Source: JAVBLP01 sp052034625 (lineage in GTDB: Bacteria > Elusimicrobiota > Endomicrobiia > Endomicrobiales > Endomicrobiaceae). Taken from it: a DNA stretch of 28,224 nucleotides. Position numbers and translations under genes: made by a program. The stretch lies in assembly GCA_052034625.1 (NCBI GenBank), contig JBPOII010000003.1:1-28224 (forward strand), in the 5' to 3' direction. This document shows positions 24,001 through 24,799 of the stretch, piece by piece. The notes under the pieces are model-generated. The model was given only the letters and a program-made list of their open reading frames with translations. It had not been told where the DNA came from and did not search any database. The stretch's first letter is position 1, and the number at the start of each line of letters is the position of its first letter.

Positions 24001-24620
24001 TTGAACGCATTGTAACTAATGAGAATATCAGTATAGAAGATTTTGAAAGAAATTTTGCTGATATTGTGTTCAGTGACCAGGTAATTCAGAAACATATTGC
24101 CGGCATGCTTATGAAAGCCAAGAAAAATCCTGCGATGCTTGAAGAAGCAAGAACATTCCTTATGACAGTTTACGAATTACAAGGACTTCAGATGTATATG
24201 GATGTTTATGGATTGACGAATGCTAATTTCAGCAAAAATGCAAGCAGCGACAAAGATGCTTTGCGTAAACTTATTGCAGTTCTTAGAATTACCGATTCAA
24301 CAAAGGATAATTTTAAGAATACGGAAACGCTCAAAACATTCTTTGAAAACAATAAAGAACTGCTTGAAGATTTTGACAGGGATGCGACAGTAAATCAAAT
24401 GAGAGTAGATGTCAATCCTATAATAAACTCTATAATTGAAGAAAATGAATTCGTATTGTCACCGATAAAAGATCAGGAAAAAACTCGTAAAGTGTTGAAA
24501 GCCCTTGCGGTTGTAGATATGTCGGTAGATAAGGTATTCATTAATAAGCTGCTAAAAGATTCTCAGAATACGGCAGTAACTTCAGCCGATGCCGTAAGAA
24601 GAATCCTTAGTGCAGCATAA
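1..24620 (+). CDS. Giant multidomain membrane protein with GT2-like core and four P-loop modules (5' partial)
   Basis: This single frame is open from the first base of the window to a TAA at 24618-24620. The codons before the TTG at 42 (from CTG at 3) read L-F-T-S-K-Y-G and match the end of the 97-residue repeat, so the true start lies upstream of the window. At least 8,205 residues are visible. Order of parts: helical repeats, W-x-x-x-MF repeats, acidic linker, beta-rich region, transmembrane helix, polytopic GT2-like glycosyltransferase, YdcF-like domain, four tandem helical plus P-loop modules, a duplicated small alpha/beta unit, and an alpha/beta C-terminus. Basic residues after the first clear transmembrane helix suggest the N-terminal part of more than 2,500 residues is extracytoplasmic and the P-loop modules are cytosolic. 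Function is unknown; synthesis or export of an envelope glycan is an inference from the GT2-like core. Giant genes of this scale have been reported in Omnitrophota. No frameshift or internal stop is seen. Confidence 0.97.
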   Translation, partial: LFTSKYGTPTLDKLADVFKTPESIESFFSRVDALKKLMNDISSNAVASERFAEKYGALTITAVDALTQAQIEELFAEGIDYNQIMNALSADPQAAELFTAMYNKPVTLENVKSVFTTADAIESFFSRVDSLKKLMNDISSNTLASQRFAEKYGALTITNVNKLTQAQIEELFAEGINYQNVLNAINADPQAVELFKAVFGTAPTLSSVENAFKTPDSIDNFFSKLDSLKKLIDAIRNDSAVYEKYTQKYGDLNITNVYNLTQAQIDDLFVVTDYQKVLDAINADPQAVELFKAMFNRDLTLENVKAVLTNAEKIDAFFSRVDSLKKLIEAIQNDATALERYTQKYGALTITNVNKLTQAQIEELFEEGMNYQKVLDAINADPQAVELFNVMFNKDVTLENVKAVFADGKAIDDFFSKLDSLKKLIDAINADSRALSRFKSKYGALTITNVYRLTQTQIDALFGDYVSDPQYEALIERLRQHMLDTCDKETLIFFFGKDISKLTGQAKYDFFSQFIYIEYEENGVTVKKTLTEEEAIKNFDNTVELFRLLTDSNAYSANDSLAVKLEKLRVANPALFKTFRFITGCELDESGMTGAYQGLIKLLTSENVLEVDVSLRAQEAYTSFKKVESVIDQIEKFYNEVLKTSLNAYELEAMNVMLGYDLTDANDVKTFAISYFFNEDGDIRSDVQSKDWNANKAWNDYRRAVVVAYNLYTYASPNLRSEAKDMLNSLGYDSDNWIKDWAIGSMFTTDKNGDVILSNTFHQLSKGTSWEDISVSADHFKLEPKVLVDAINQAGKLYKAAISDNGLKPSTQAALSRMFGTDFSKGVAQWCIDSMFADDAVNKKTVLSDTALGLKDGSLKASDHINNLNAAVPYALKLYNKNGLSDATKANLGKLFDIDFSKDGAYAQWCIDAMFSKDGLSATYRSLSDGTMTVDKFFSNIEIASAQAVKLYDQSGNLTPETKNILTKLLGANFTDGMGQWSYDNMFDADGNLSTICMALANGNIDAATIISNTNRAAPQADRIYDASASLSPEAINALKTLFNIEKFNRGEWAYNLMFSSDGASKTLLDLESGKINPSDFINQINLAAPHALSLYNAAKNGLSNEAKRSLEKLFGINYETHIGSWAYNSMFDNESSDGFSSTYKNLRDGDARTAAVLVEEFNFAAKEASKFYDGINKGLTDEAKAALNHLFGINFESDTAVKKWCFSIMFDNNGRLSPLAKRLAASTDASEIVAEINTAAPVASAFYDELISKLSEEDLAVLANYFGYDGLKLWCYENMFDENGRHWKGLSMNSVEAFVDRTVGMLDAIKSGKGAYIRVVGDTALFDIQNEKNKILERFLASQTETEETVSEETQVEEETTPEESGWTKFWRSVGNFFKALVFNIGIGIANFFRWIFGYELLEYYPFFPAAAAEEAKPAAPVQPNLKDQDRETVLSHLGSLKTAENVYDSNGEIIGIYETSIIDAREITAEEAAQGYGVEGDFIFIYERSFYNVDASGKRGELQASNYFAEYNNKFYEVWFHRDMANMIAEELKINFTYDAGANAALPMGIRAALETELAKNNFKTLGAIEAMFMIGDQESMEVVFDISEENNVLTQGRAIFTKDSEGNIKVTISTRLKAADGNYTQWKTINEGVDGSFIFKYSGGQGVLTPDLKYINRHVGTNTPVVSAYKISDIRNNPEFKSVINIVDGEVQNVNIVRSYKDAAGKPVEEILGQVYGDIFKVNSSRAAAVNETPLYVMNDDGSIKIDENGNKIPTGVLDLAVSPLEVAWGGITAVVENGKVVAEARTDDLDVKDSDSSNVKKSKEIVVAAMRKAKVTTYKGVTYDIENTGVSHFTEVDILDDNGRVIRTETQALLTLKGSTSGTSGTGSTYLVRITGNKADGSPEYQIIKRMSSYDTYTFDQVSENMENQEWYNRIAPLFEKAQNSEIGFNYNPGDLTWAKTEVYDEDGDVMYTTWAGYNQVSSQPVVVISRDGFIDFNGAKDEEIAGLRYDLNVDAEDQQPLALMTISDTVTVVIDRYKRSIFIEERNPENNYLEKKYYLDATSMDLLSTDWEVALKALIEQKPESIDEINSNPNIPLKIDRYEEYTYESPEDKFLEIPLETKTIYYSDGTEISRSRRQKLDWENQTIEYIVTLNSGNTIEGYNKEIAITRDFKGNTLTSFEYELTPIIGPDGKQVLDENGQPAFNRELVNGTYYYDYDRFGIANISVSIVKNGDKWYVQRSAVYQGREEIASTAGQQVPSAMFMYNITEYASSKPLPNFEATDPTTLFQQRNMFVTGEEGNLSFNSEYINNEEVKQVIQVGNDGNGRRAITLEGFTLNGRGEITSDPRWITFNIYNPAEVNQSINASELLGYPSETVLFNYNPSYGLESSRYIKHKEDGSIDYDNVVNRAYDFKIVNNTLVYSVHDTRWNGRSLTEIGLSLDGTLKYQIFEGKVLKGELLKGQIINEMKLTYNSQGLPEETYLIIQGRTEPVLHQRHYTVLIEGQPGTYIVYAVDTDSGVFEQVDEVVNGRQFDNTIQGGILPSGTVIHSKNLTEAANMGQRDGRYFENGVFKYAIENKFSPIVFADYDFKNPFASLIEYSYVLLKYHANNTLLANMFDSTERQNVVPLLGLLSSFIIGLTILLPVLLYSVAVVFSRVIFNAKASKKRKVKFEKPPRPERPEVLPEEKNLRSRGMLIDAQNTVNAITRAQNMMLEEAETEEQKIARRTAKVNKHLVLRKNYNDYLVSLFSEDPRVLIDRYYPAASEGREAHPSRQGALDALAEMEREAKGKSQAEINNLTLDFIEKQIVSPIAYLIFMLVTEQETKWGDDMKGTGPLRDVNKSYDYTLTDLDLDNVFRYYLGDVADAASKFTGTPEEIQAQINEFKAKNDPLVLRVEANEYVNEESPLYKFGLSGYLGEWKNLVDTYGKILKSIKTTDANAKEAEKVFNTAKKPEEKAASEEALKTAKAAVKEAKGRLLTEISQKSEVMLDNLRKNLAERYKAEGVDQPRYPVETPVYNGFARFVWLGLGSFIFGGIIMFLSPVAVPTVLLGLAGMGITGIFIGAHWTKEISDKTEKMGASQIRPEAATSDEEKQALKEQQDAKIKKWKNISKRFDTAQKVITVLGILAAGTMLFSGLSSMVLPLILGFSVNFLGKWLIKMGPFMKFQIDQIKMFIDIIKSSKEYKGDMPERIIKENVSFYKKIFAAYVGLSALILIPTLYFAVGIIPLVGWPFAGLIIILSLKQLWNSMWNMAMAAKARTVHKEGKWSTMKTFADITPAKLNVIRNNEYLKSGFMDGLLKETLREFHLVSVEQGEAIAKMMDPENPINEFPAGLSAQAEEEIVKFFNVTENLLQQYGGEKGFRYMLDNMLFENLLPMIVKGTGKKRIVPTVDFLDGEETRKKEATAQGIIKSGFQTMKDMYGDSWNIYLTEQLEKYGIEDPAEFIKKNKLSEPTTTLRQTIDAIAKVATKPSIEDDTRREKLSKEEVEHDLMYNWIIYRSDGYLKTLLFAEKSAVTSLRSFLRYKYSKELSGEALEQKVSAEMKKLLMFVHVHEDIDPDKADSGYGSPEAATIIKELGDRGYLLNEYSENNEMSEDELVRIIMSTKGTSKDEYDKTAAGAHTVKTDKWSQTYEHMLRFLNGRDAMIVNLDRDHFFFPSNFFYLPVLSSQFGADTSMGWALAQLDMRTGGVSPVAMAHATAEDVWNNLTLSAQQESSLNLLIRDLTDRFSKLSKKELKDRGIENVEDINMMELVFPQYKLKDGSIRLANRLDWSADELVAAFLRDVPAGQTYNTSVRRQQQEAKRAALHMMLAEKDIVPAEVDIDGILFPQVKDAEGKPTNTRLDRTDWTVEELFNEYMSARDQYKAKPEYIQIGNFAFYGPGFMRFSAFQHGAYMNNIEDTGFAIEALKDGYHGGYASYLINGRPREMVEYAIPDFQTRFGGLVVDFAKSVAFQQYLKSDKVHWTQKLTIYNNFNFYFNKPIAIMFNVMMFVGALLLSFSPFAPLALGPMFIVMGSILSQAISAGAVLLQTEKYGTAKGIMKYINIMWSLVSTFLSMLPMHAEKVFGAFEGKAGVFTGGIKDIVYPQIKFADLYNKFKVTITFGVALLGIALLAPVHPVGVIGQFFVYLMGIVFVYGPFAFNAEHTKTEKNILKTALGAFIAEFVLVLAIPAIVPALTISMIMPVMSGIALFTIGASAVALMAHHLYLKYMKTDGSHTGSSYARTLIDGTRAIFYPLELILKPKLAPKLAPVLQRVDKTIKSVFSLRTDEAVEKGIKWLSEKESDDSKIENTDAILVLGTKYPKVGIAAAKEYLARTVKRPVFILAGVGRETGTLGDMKKHAYETRIADDDTESKEIYERVVGTDKEAGLIDAFLDTLAAMSETELDAELRRLGIFKERKADKEKAVAEKILKDLAAGKEAAQIFNEIEKATQTSGDEQKTWTQFYFKNGVLTTEELNDIVRYADTNGTEGRSIVDIAFSKLLGKDANVKRDNVLIPEAILYYITMLEMGVADSDIIIDAQSTTTVENMIYGTDLMRQYLSENEGASLDRLLVMQEPYLQRRARATIERQLPEKFPEWKGTLVSDAPYEYGEKELRSAELRKNFPSEINKFLTRALDGNLVGQEIPLSILYNANKVAYISANSELLNSSNWSLALFTLTKVWILCKSAAQLRVYRKALKDYNKANRAGGEEGGYAAPEDTPSPKGPETGAPAQSSIIDDILQTAQYDGLAVAAASDSEADAEDYNAATPTRIGLIDRLRGRVKAINYLNEQKKFFGKARVVGLTQGLLSGGLDMLSGEDYAEKLAALENGLKEHGDKLTESEKKLIEEKFIPLKQLLQESIAAQKANMAYIYSEDLLADFGDWIRQVGLRRISDSLDNHNAWGNVGFRIIKNGEDEADWGLEFKEGFDAVLRNHVLNTNANLSRRDGYVKIERKTDITRGGGERWGRLLEGALQNELGATYNRQVYNRDAYNDFEGTMAKRRNYMQYLAFELTILTIGTATENEIETMVARADESEQAKVRKALENIKRYAQRIKDAPQVTEATYTDIDLGRALNLLESLQAASTLQFEVLGDSTSKFRQAAVTIFSAAPGAGKGELSDKIFSKNSDSRVKNLYAALKPKYFHTRGIRPTEQAGREYNFIPSQSIVTLAAASERGEIKDKNGNSITIRQAFINGQRQGLIIGDGAMIPIHYFLEGIPAGTDEYYYVSPAEKEQIIAWKKANPGRPVSEMELYRTGDGVNVLFSGTKLAWLEGGLAWKLDLERSYPNISTIFINSYDVNTKNARGLSDQILFSFIKDSDELRRANEILRKMRMSSETGEVDLSDLGMLNQLMEALGKEPVTQQQLGTDAEEADAPLLEVEAPETPITEADAKAFFDEKKAIVSEAKNIGLTQGRLSDGLAILTDEQTASIEEGLSKYSEFLADEQKAKLNASALRKTLEDSIAAQNRNMEYIYSDAIVTDFEYWMRQVGLDKIAASLTKHKAWGTVGFEFITNGKKDPAQWKVKFKDGFDAILRIQMLNGNANLSRRDGYIFIESRGDVTKGSGERWGRLLEGMLQNELGAIYGNQVFNRDAYRDFLGTMENRRNYMQYLAFAMPILAIGEASEAEINTLINIADLTDAERRAVARAVKKIRIYAAEIKEHPVTEDNFADRLERTASLMEGLRDASKLGFKVLGDANSKLRQASIVIFSAAPGAGKGELSEQIFNKGKYADLYAEIKPQLLHTRDIRHHKNEKTADIYNFIPPVSLKKLAEDSAKGLIKDANGKNVSVKAEYINGQLQGMILGEGAQIPIHYFLENIPEGKDTYYYLTEEEISLVNQWKEANPGRPVSEMDLYREGSGINVLFSGENLSFLEGGLAWKLALEEAYPALSTIFINSYDQQTKELRGASDAILARYMNTPEELRIANEVLREMRIRYDSEIDLRDTAKLNELLRIMGKEEVIAAAVEAVEAAVIEEDSEDFSEVLSEDKGSVIQRLTNNIKGILASRKKSQAETYYGSRKAEFEALVGDIDMKGLFQGRLDEGLADFEKVAQQHRQLAAETKRWLDQNAGLLKDDQRKELERYVKFEQILKDSIEAQRYNMEYIYGPELKGDFEQWMRKQVGLAEIYNTIESKNAWNEVGFRIERKEGRPESEWTVTYDEDFEDVLRIQALNTNANLARRDGYVRLERNGDITKGGGERWGRLLEGILQNELGVTYSGQIYNRDAYTNFNETMQKRRAFMQYLAFAAVVSAVGKASDEDVVTILNRVSDERQRQALSSAIRNMKKYYNLNIAGRAPYTEDTLGENRLSEVAALIEALEKSTNMGLRVLGNNNSRIRQAAVTVFSAAPGAGKGTMSDYIFSNDKGSSKGQPNIYKGLYDKIQSQLFHTRKIREHLGEKTGKAYNFIPPENLEGLKADKSIKDANGNPVVIEVVRINGQLQGAVLGMGAEVPVWHFIKKNPTDEFPEYYYLTESEIEAVEAWKAANPNTDISKMPLTRTATGFGVLFSGEGLTYVEGGLAWKLALEKIYPSISTIFINSYDSATKKARAASDKALREAVSDAEELRKANEIIRRMRIEDAKKGGTGEIDLTNPEKLNEVLSELGRDTAAEVLKAETVAAETAEAAKKAEAEKAETKFKELRSRIKAVEGLQDMGMSTEALKELNILAAETPGYEASLTADINEALNSGEYAFNDKQKANLRKYADYRKVILDSQAFQEKNLALIDSAEFVKDIVNWFNTFDILIDMFKAQPNLAADMGLIINSEGKVTGLQEKHENIARAMAKEVNRRLASRDGYFEFSKDPADAKGFERYNRVKEGVIQILSSGLYGEQLVNSWVYDDSFEMQVNITADLMAAKFFANIINSLKKVNFRDIDTEGLSRADKRALRRMLNQMKKMDLHLDRNNASAQAALMSEQLDKFIGLLGEKGMQRLGSSFLTRVLIYSAAPGTGKDELADRIFKQGKGRFANLIDANAAMQLFHTREIRSGEVHGEKYQFFKEQKLLDLKKKYGDKVILVRVNGQLQGAVVSDEEVLPIPFYVDEMGYKALNEGEENLVREAREKTVKEISIDRKIKGVGRLFNTSMLGRLEGGFGWALDFMDRTASTAEKPVFLFITPFEDAEVAQRGLSEEWIGNTFTTAHELRLANEYYQHMIMQNKGEITLDDSEKGISNRNELIGLVESELGHPLVLTTLINRIESDLKSKGESSIDFRAVSARNADAAAWILKDKYGERLEVRVDGDRYAVVFTLEKDDKTARAVNDEPIVSEEQFRDKQPEADSKIVDQTEKKPNFLQRITNFFKGKDTASMRINDGDITEADKEMIKLRFNAKVEPDLKKTGKINITVEKGSIGALKEFVNDLIKTRQQLEKVDQVSEDIQRATEKALTAAQESLAKAQTEELASAKKIVEQAAALITGKTDVEVQPEKAKAVAGAQEETKAKKAEIAAKTVSPVKTTVLQSEDAEKQDAEREKTRSMRISNGDITEADINNLKDNFGARIRYNPVTGIITITVVESRIEAVRAFVREAKGAVTVELLKNESIIDDNTMVPRRVLNMGKTRLEERIKTLKAYEKEVTIKSIGDYNSVRLMITDILGKSVKAPLAGAQMAGDNIAERQYARDIRVARSADKGPLTSQLVILAVQNLNSSDGREALKIAKAYRDSGYDRVYIVEAAVEKPYVTKADDNKYAIDRIKPNSSYTYRKDGRDVNVVNEQYLTKTSFEGIEIPVIRIFSKVEDQNLGEFFGASVMRFAKDVDINRRQIHKALDITGVAAVNFIGMSDLTLDSSFDLIEETRRRGTELTREDFEGIYVTNSKSYIGTEMIDALIQETKAEALNKYNLPEKFVNGDVSRMNAAKMERYIDSQVENGATVFVLKADNHILVENGEVTISDDIKSALEYARGKNVKMTIIIDSDEMLDSNGNFVEMKPQALLNEGFDGISVGASDERDSEKVTKILKGLNELSKKHAVGARNTAHIDESIVIEDIGQYDILTITEFNENGELKVLSAKSKKAAAEKGVSRALNMHEKEDISLKNDNKSEYERSVAAIERIVTNENISIEDFERNFADIVFSDQVIQKHIAGMLMKAKKNPAMLEEARTFLMTVYELQGLQMYMDVYGLTNANFSKNASSDKDALRKLIAVLRITDSTKDNFKNTETLKTFFENNKELLEDFDRDATVNQMRVDVNPIINSIIEENEFVLSPIKDQEKTRKVLKALAVVDMSVDKVFINKLLKDSQNTAVTSADAVRRILSAA
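42..1400 (+). repeat. Five tandem ~97-residue helical repeats (array continues left of window)
   Basis: Repeat units begin at 42, 333, 624, 912 and 1203. Units 1, 2 and 4 are 291 bp, unit 3 is 288 bp, and unit 5 breaks off near 1400. Each unit carries the same landmarks: a V/L-x-x-V/A-F/L start, I-x-x-F-F-S-K/R-hydrophobic-D, LKKL, KYGALTIT, LTQ-x-QI and a closing A-D-P-Q-A-hydrophobic-E-L-F. The heptad-like spacing of hydrophobic residues suggests bundles of three helices. At DNA level, units 1 and 2 share long near-identical blocks (for example around 70-115 and 361-406), which indicates recent tandem duplication or gene conversion. I do not recognise the family. Being N-terminal to the first membrane helix, the repeats probably sit outside the cytoplasm as a stalk or binding array. 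Confidence 0.93.
2009..3945 (+). repeat. Nine W-x-x-x-MF repeats of 70-89 residues
   Basis: A motif W-[A/C/S]-[I/Y/F]-x-x-M-F recurs with its Trp codon at 2223, 2490, 2727, 2943, 3159, 3378, 3615 and 3825. A degenerate first copy (F-A-I-S-Y-F-F) lies near 2010. Spacing is 70 to 89 residues. Each MF is followed by a short polar turn rich in D, N and G (D-A-D-G-N, D-N-N-G-R, D-E-N-G-R), then a helix, then A-A-P-x-A-type and L-Y-type helices, then L-x-x-E/A-x-K-x-x-L-x-x-L-F/L-G. The DxDG-like turns resemble part of an EF-hand or dockerin loop but lack the full set of calcium ligands. This family is different from the upstream 97-residue repeats. I do not recognise it; an extracellular helical repeat domain is the likely role. 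Confidence 0.9.
4020..4240 (+). other. Acidic linker and hydrophobic/amphipathic segment
   Basis: After the second repeat array the protein has a Thr/Glu-rich low-complexity linker (about 4035-4100). An aromatic-rich hydrophobic segment follows (about 4110-4225) with Trp, Phe and Arg spaced as in membrane-surface helices and a central I-G-I-G-I-A stretch. An Ala/Pro-rich stretch comes next (about 4228-4275). This may be a membrane-spanning or membrane-lying helix. If it spans the membrane, the topology of the N-terminal part would be inverted relative to the simplest model. Confidence 0.5.
4280..7790 (+). other. Large beta-rich region of the giant protein, probably extracytoplasmic
   Basis: Roughly 1,150 residues with alternating hydrophobic and polar residues, many Tyr, Thr, Val and Ile, and frequent turns of the type D-x-D/N-G (for example near 5225-5265, 5530-5545, 5850-5865 and 6520-6555). 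A Ser/Gly/Thr linker is visible near 5590-5625. The pattern of strand, D-x-G turn, strand fits stacked beta-sheet or RHS/YD-like surfaces. No diagnostic YD signature or known catalytic motif could be identified, so this is a description and not a family assignment. Its position before the first strong transmembrane helix argues for an outside location. Confidence 0.5.
7828..8030 (+). other. Transmembrane helix with basic cytosolic anchor
   Basis: A hydrophobic run of about 30 residues (about 7830-7940, rich in Leu, Ile, Val and Phe) is followed at once by K-A-S-K-K-R-K-V-K and then a proline/arginine-rich stretch (about 7975-8025). By the positive-inside rule the following part is cytosolic and the preceding part is extracytoplasmic. 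After it, a helical region with charged coiled-coil character (strongest about 8776-8900) leads to the polytopic membrane block starting near 9010. Confidence 0.75.
9010..12600 (+). other. Polytopic GT2-like processive glycosyltransferase module
   Basis: Three hydrophobic clusters (about 9012-9160, 9318-9445, 9570-9710) precede a soluble stretch of about 700 residues. Further hydrophobic clusters follow (about 11895-12050, 12080-12135, 12250-12385, 12430-12590). The soluble part contains the ordered landmarks of GT2 synthases such as cellulose or cyclic-glucan synthases. These are a Lys-containing lead-in, then hydrophobic-L-D-R-D-H (DxD at 10908-10916), then F-Y-G-P-G-F-hydrophobic-R, then I-E-D-T-G (ED at 11655-11660), then F-Q-T-R-F-G-G (Q-x-x-R-F at 11769-11780, where families usually have QxxRW). 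After the membrane segments an F-T-G-G-I-K stretch (about 12186-12203) resembles the FxVTxK element of such enzymes. The inferred activity is transfer of a sugar from a nucleotide sugar into a polymer; substrate and product are unknown. Large inserts separate the motifs, so a degenerate enzyme is possible. Confidence 0.65.
12825..13850 (+). other. YdcF/DUF218 (ElyC/SanA)-like domain with large insert
   Basis: The start D-A-I-L-V-L-G (about 12837-12857), then a P-V-F-I-L-A-G-V-G strand and loop, then S-T-T-T-V-E-N (about 13524-13545), and then M-Q-E-P-Y-L-Q-R-R-A (13620-13649) follow the order of conserved segments in the DUF218/YdcF family (Pfam PF02698). The last element matches the family's conserved P-x-x-x-R-R region closely. 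Family members such as E. coli ElyC and SanA act in envelope integrity. Here a helical, charged insert of roughly 150 residues (about 12975-13430) separates the N- and C-terminal halves. In the simplest topology model the domain lies on the cytosolic side, unlike the periplasmic ElyC and SanA. Biochemical role unknown. Confidence 0.72.
14229..15978 (+). other. Helical plus guanylate-kinase-like module, copy 1
   Basis: First of four tandem modules. The N-terminal 300 or so residues are helical, with G-L-T-Q-G near 14300, an S-R-R-D-G-Y segment (about 14728-14745) and G-E-R-W-G-R-L-L-E-G (about 14785-14812). The C-terminal half starts with a P-loop A-A-P-G-A-G-K-G-E (15222-15248). It continues with H-T-R-G-I-R and E-Y-N-F, matching the T-R-x-x-R and Y-x-F positions that bind GMP in guanylate kinase. 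L-E-G-G-L-A-W-K and I-F-I-N then match the D-x-x-G and I-F-I strand region, and a helix ends the fold. The usual Thr or Ser after the Walker lysine pair is Glu here. The fold assignment is by motif order only. Confidence 0.62.
16062..17778 (+). other. Helical plus guanylate-kinase-like module, copy 2
   Basis: Second copy of the module. The G-L-T-Q-G element lies near 16121-16138, S-R-R-D-G-Y near 16530-16546, and G-E-R-W-G-R-L-L-E-G near 16585-16615. The P-loop is at 17025-17051 (A-A-P-G-A-G-K-G-E), followed by H-T-R-D-I-R and Y-N-F. Distance from the copy 1 P-loop is 1,803 bp (601 residues). As in copy 1, a Glu stands where adenylate kinases have Thr. The module ends with E-I-D-L and L-N-E-L-L-R-I-M-G, a tail shared in form by all four copies. 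Confidence 0.62.
17865..19710 (+). other. Helical plus guanylate-kinase-like module, copy 3
   Basis: Third copy, with G-L-F-Q-G-R near 17992-18010, A-R-R-D-G-Y near 18424-18441, and G-E-R-W-G-R-L-L-E-G near 18479-18510. Its P-loop at 18924-18950 is A-A-P-G-A-G-K-G-T, the only copy with the full adenylate-kinase-type G-K-G-T ending. H-T-R-K-I-R and Y-N-F follow. Distance from the copy 2 P-loop is 1,899 bp (633 residues). Of the four, this is the best candidate for retained nucleotide binding with normal magnesium coordination. Confidence 0.62.
19785..21440 (+). other. Helical plus guanylate-kinase-like module, copy 4 (divergent)
   Basis: Fourth, most diverged copy. The helical half keeps A-S-R-D-G-Y and an E-R-Y-N-R-V-K-E-G version of the E-R-W-x-R-x-x-E-G motif. 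The P-loop at 20712-20738 reads A-A-P-G-T-G-K-D-E. It is followed by H-T-R-E-I-R-S-G-E-V-H-G and Y-Q-F, which is the closest of the four to the true guanylate kinase T-R-x-x-R-x-G-E-x-x-G-x-x-Y-x-F pattern. The downstream strand contains L-F-I-T-P-F, like the I-F-I-x-P-P element. The spacing from copy 3 is 1,788 bp (596 residues). Confidence 0.65.
21789..22460 (+). repeat. Duplicated ~55-residue alpha/beta unit flanking an Ala/Glu/Lys-rich spacer
   Basis: Two copies begin with S-M-R-I at 21789 and 22290 and run about 55 residues each. Both share S-M-R-I, D/N-G-D-I-T-E-A-D, an F-x-A-K/R stretch, G-x-I-x-I-T-V and a closing helix that ends K/R-x-F-V. Between them lies a coiled-coil-like Ala/Glu/Lys/Gln-rich spacer (about 21955-22255) with codon choice unlike the rest of the gene. 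A similar small alpha/beta stretch may precede them near 21495-21630. Role unknown; a peptidoglycan- or partner-binding mini-domain is only a guess. Confidence 0.75.
22480..24617 (+). other. C-terminal alpha/beta region of the giant protein, family not recognised
   Basis: About 710 residues with alternating strands and helices, including L-V-I-L-A-V (about 22771-22788), V-Y-I-V-E-A (about 22863-22880), T-I-I-I-D-S-D (about 23583-23603) and G-F-D-G-I-S-V-G (about 23663-23686). The repeated strand-helix order and the G-F-D-G-I-S-V-G segment recall late strands of TIM-barrel enzymes. The final 230 residues look purely helical. No catalytic signature could be fixed. The protein ends in I-L-S-A-A before TAA. 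Confidence 0.4.
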
Positions 24621-24655
24621 TATTTAAAATTTGAAGTGACTGCGACTATTCTTAG

Positions 24656-24682
24656 CAGACCGGGCATAATAAGCCCGGTCTG
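24656..24682 (+). terminator. Terminator-like hairpin after the giant gene
   Basis: CAGACCGGGC (24656-24665) pairs perfectly with GCCCGGTCTG (24673-24682) across a 7-nt loop, ATAATAA. It starts 36 bp after the stop codon. The downstream bases TTGCTGTCT contain only a broken T tract, so it may be a weak intrinsic terminator or a 3'-end-stabilising hairpin. It separates the giant gene from the next promoter. Confidence 0.7.
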
Positions 24683-24733
24683 TTGCTGTCTGGAAATGTT
24701 ATGAAAAATCAACAAGAAGAATGTTTTTTATTC

Positions 24734-24762
24734 TTGAAAGCTTGTCGTATTAAAGCTATAAT
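24734..24762 (+). promoter_or_regulatory. Sigma-70-type promoter for the FtsH-like gene
   Basis: TTGAAA (24734-24739) and TATAAT (24757-24762) are separated by exactly 17 bp. This is a near-consensus housekeeping promoter, with one mismatch in the -35 box and a perfect -10 box. Transcription would start near 24769, leaving about 30 nt of leader before the ATG at 24800. It implies that the FtsH-like gene and lipoprotein are transcribed independently of the giant gene. Confidence 0.8.
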
Positions 24763-24799
24763 CATACGAATAGGCACTTTAAGAATAAAGAGGTAAAGA

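Noticed and set aside
1..24620. Nonribosomal peptide or polyketide megasynthase
   Set aside because: No carrier-protein serine motif, adenylation core, ketosynthase cysteine or thioesterase motif was seen; the repeated units are P-loop kinase-like.
24717..24735. Short AT-only inverted repeat AAGAAT...ATTCTT overlapping the -35 region
   Set aside because: Only 6 bp of AT-rich pairing, expected by chance in this composition; not enough for an operator call.
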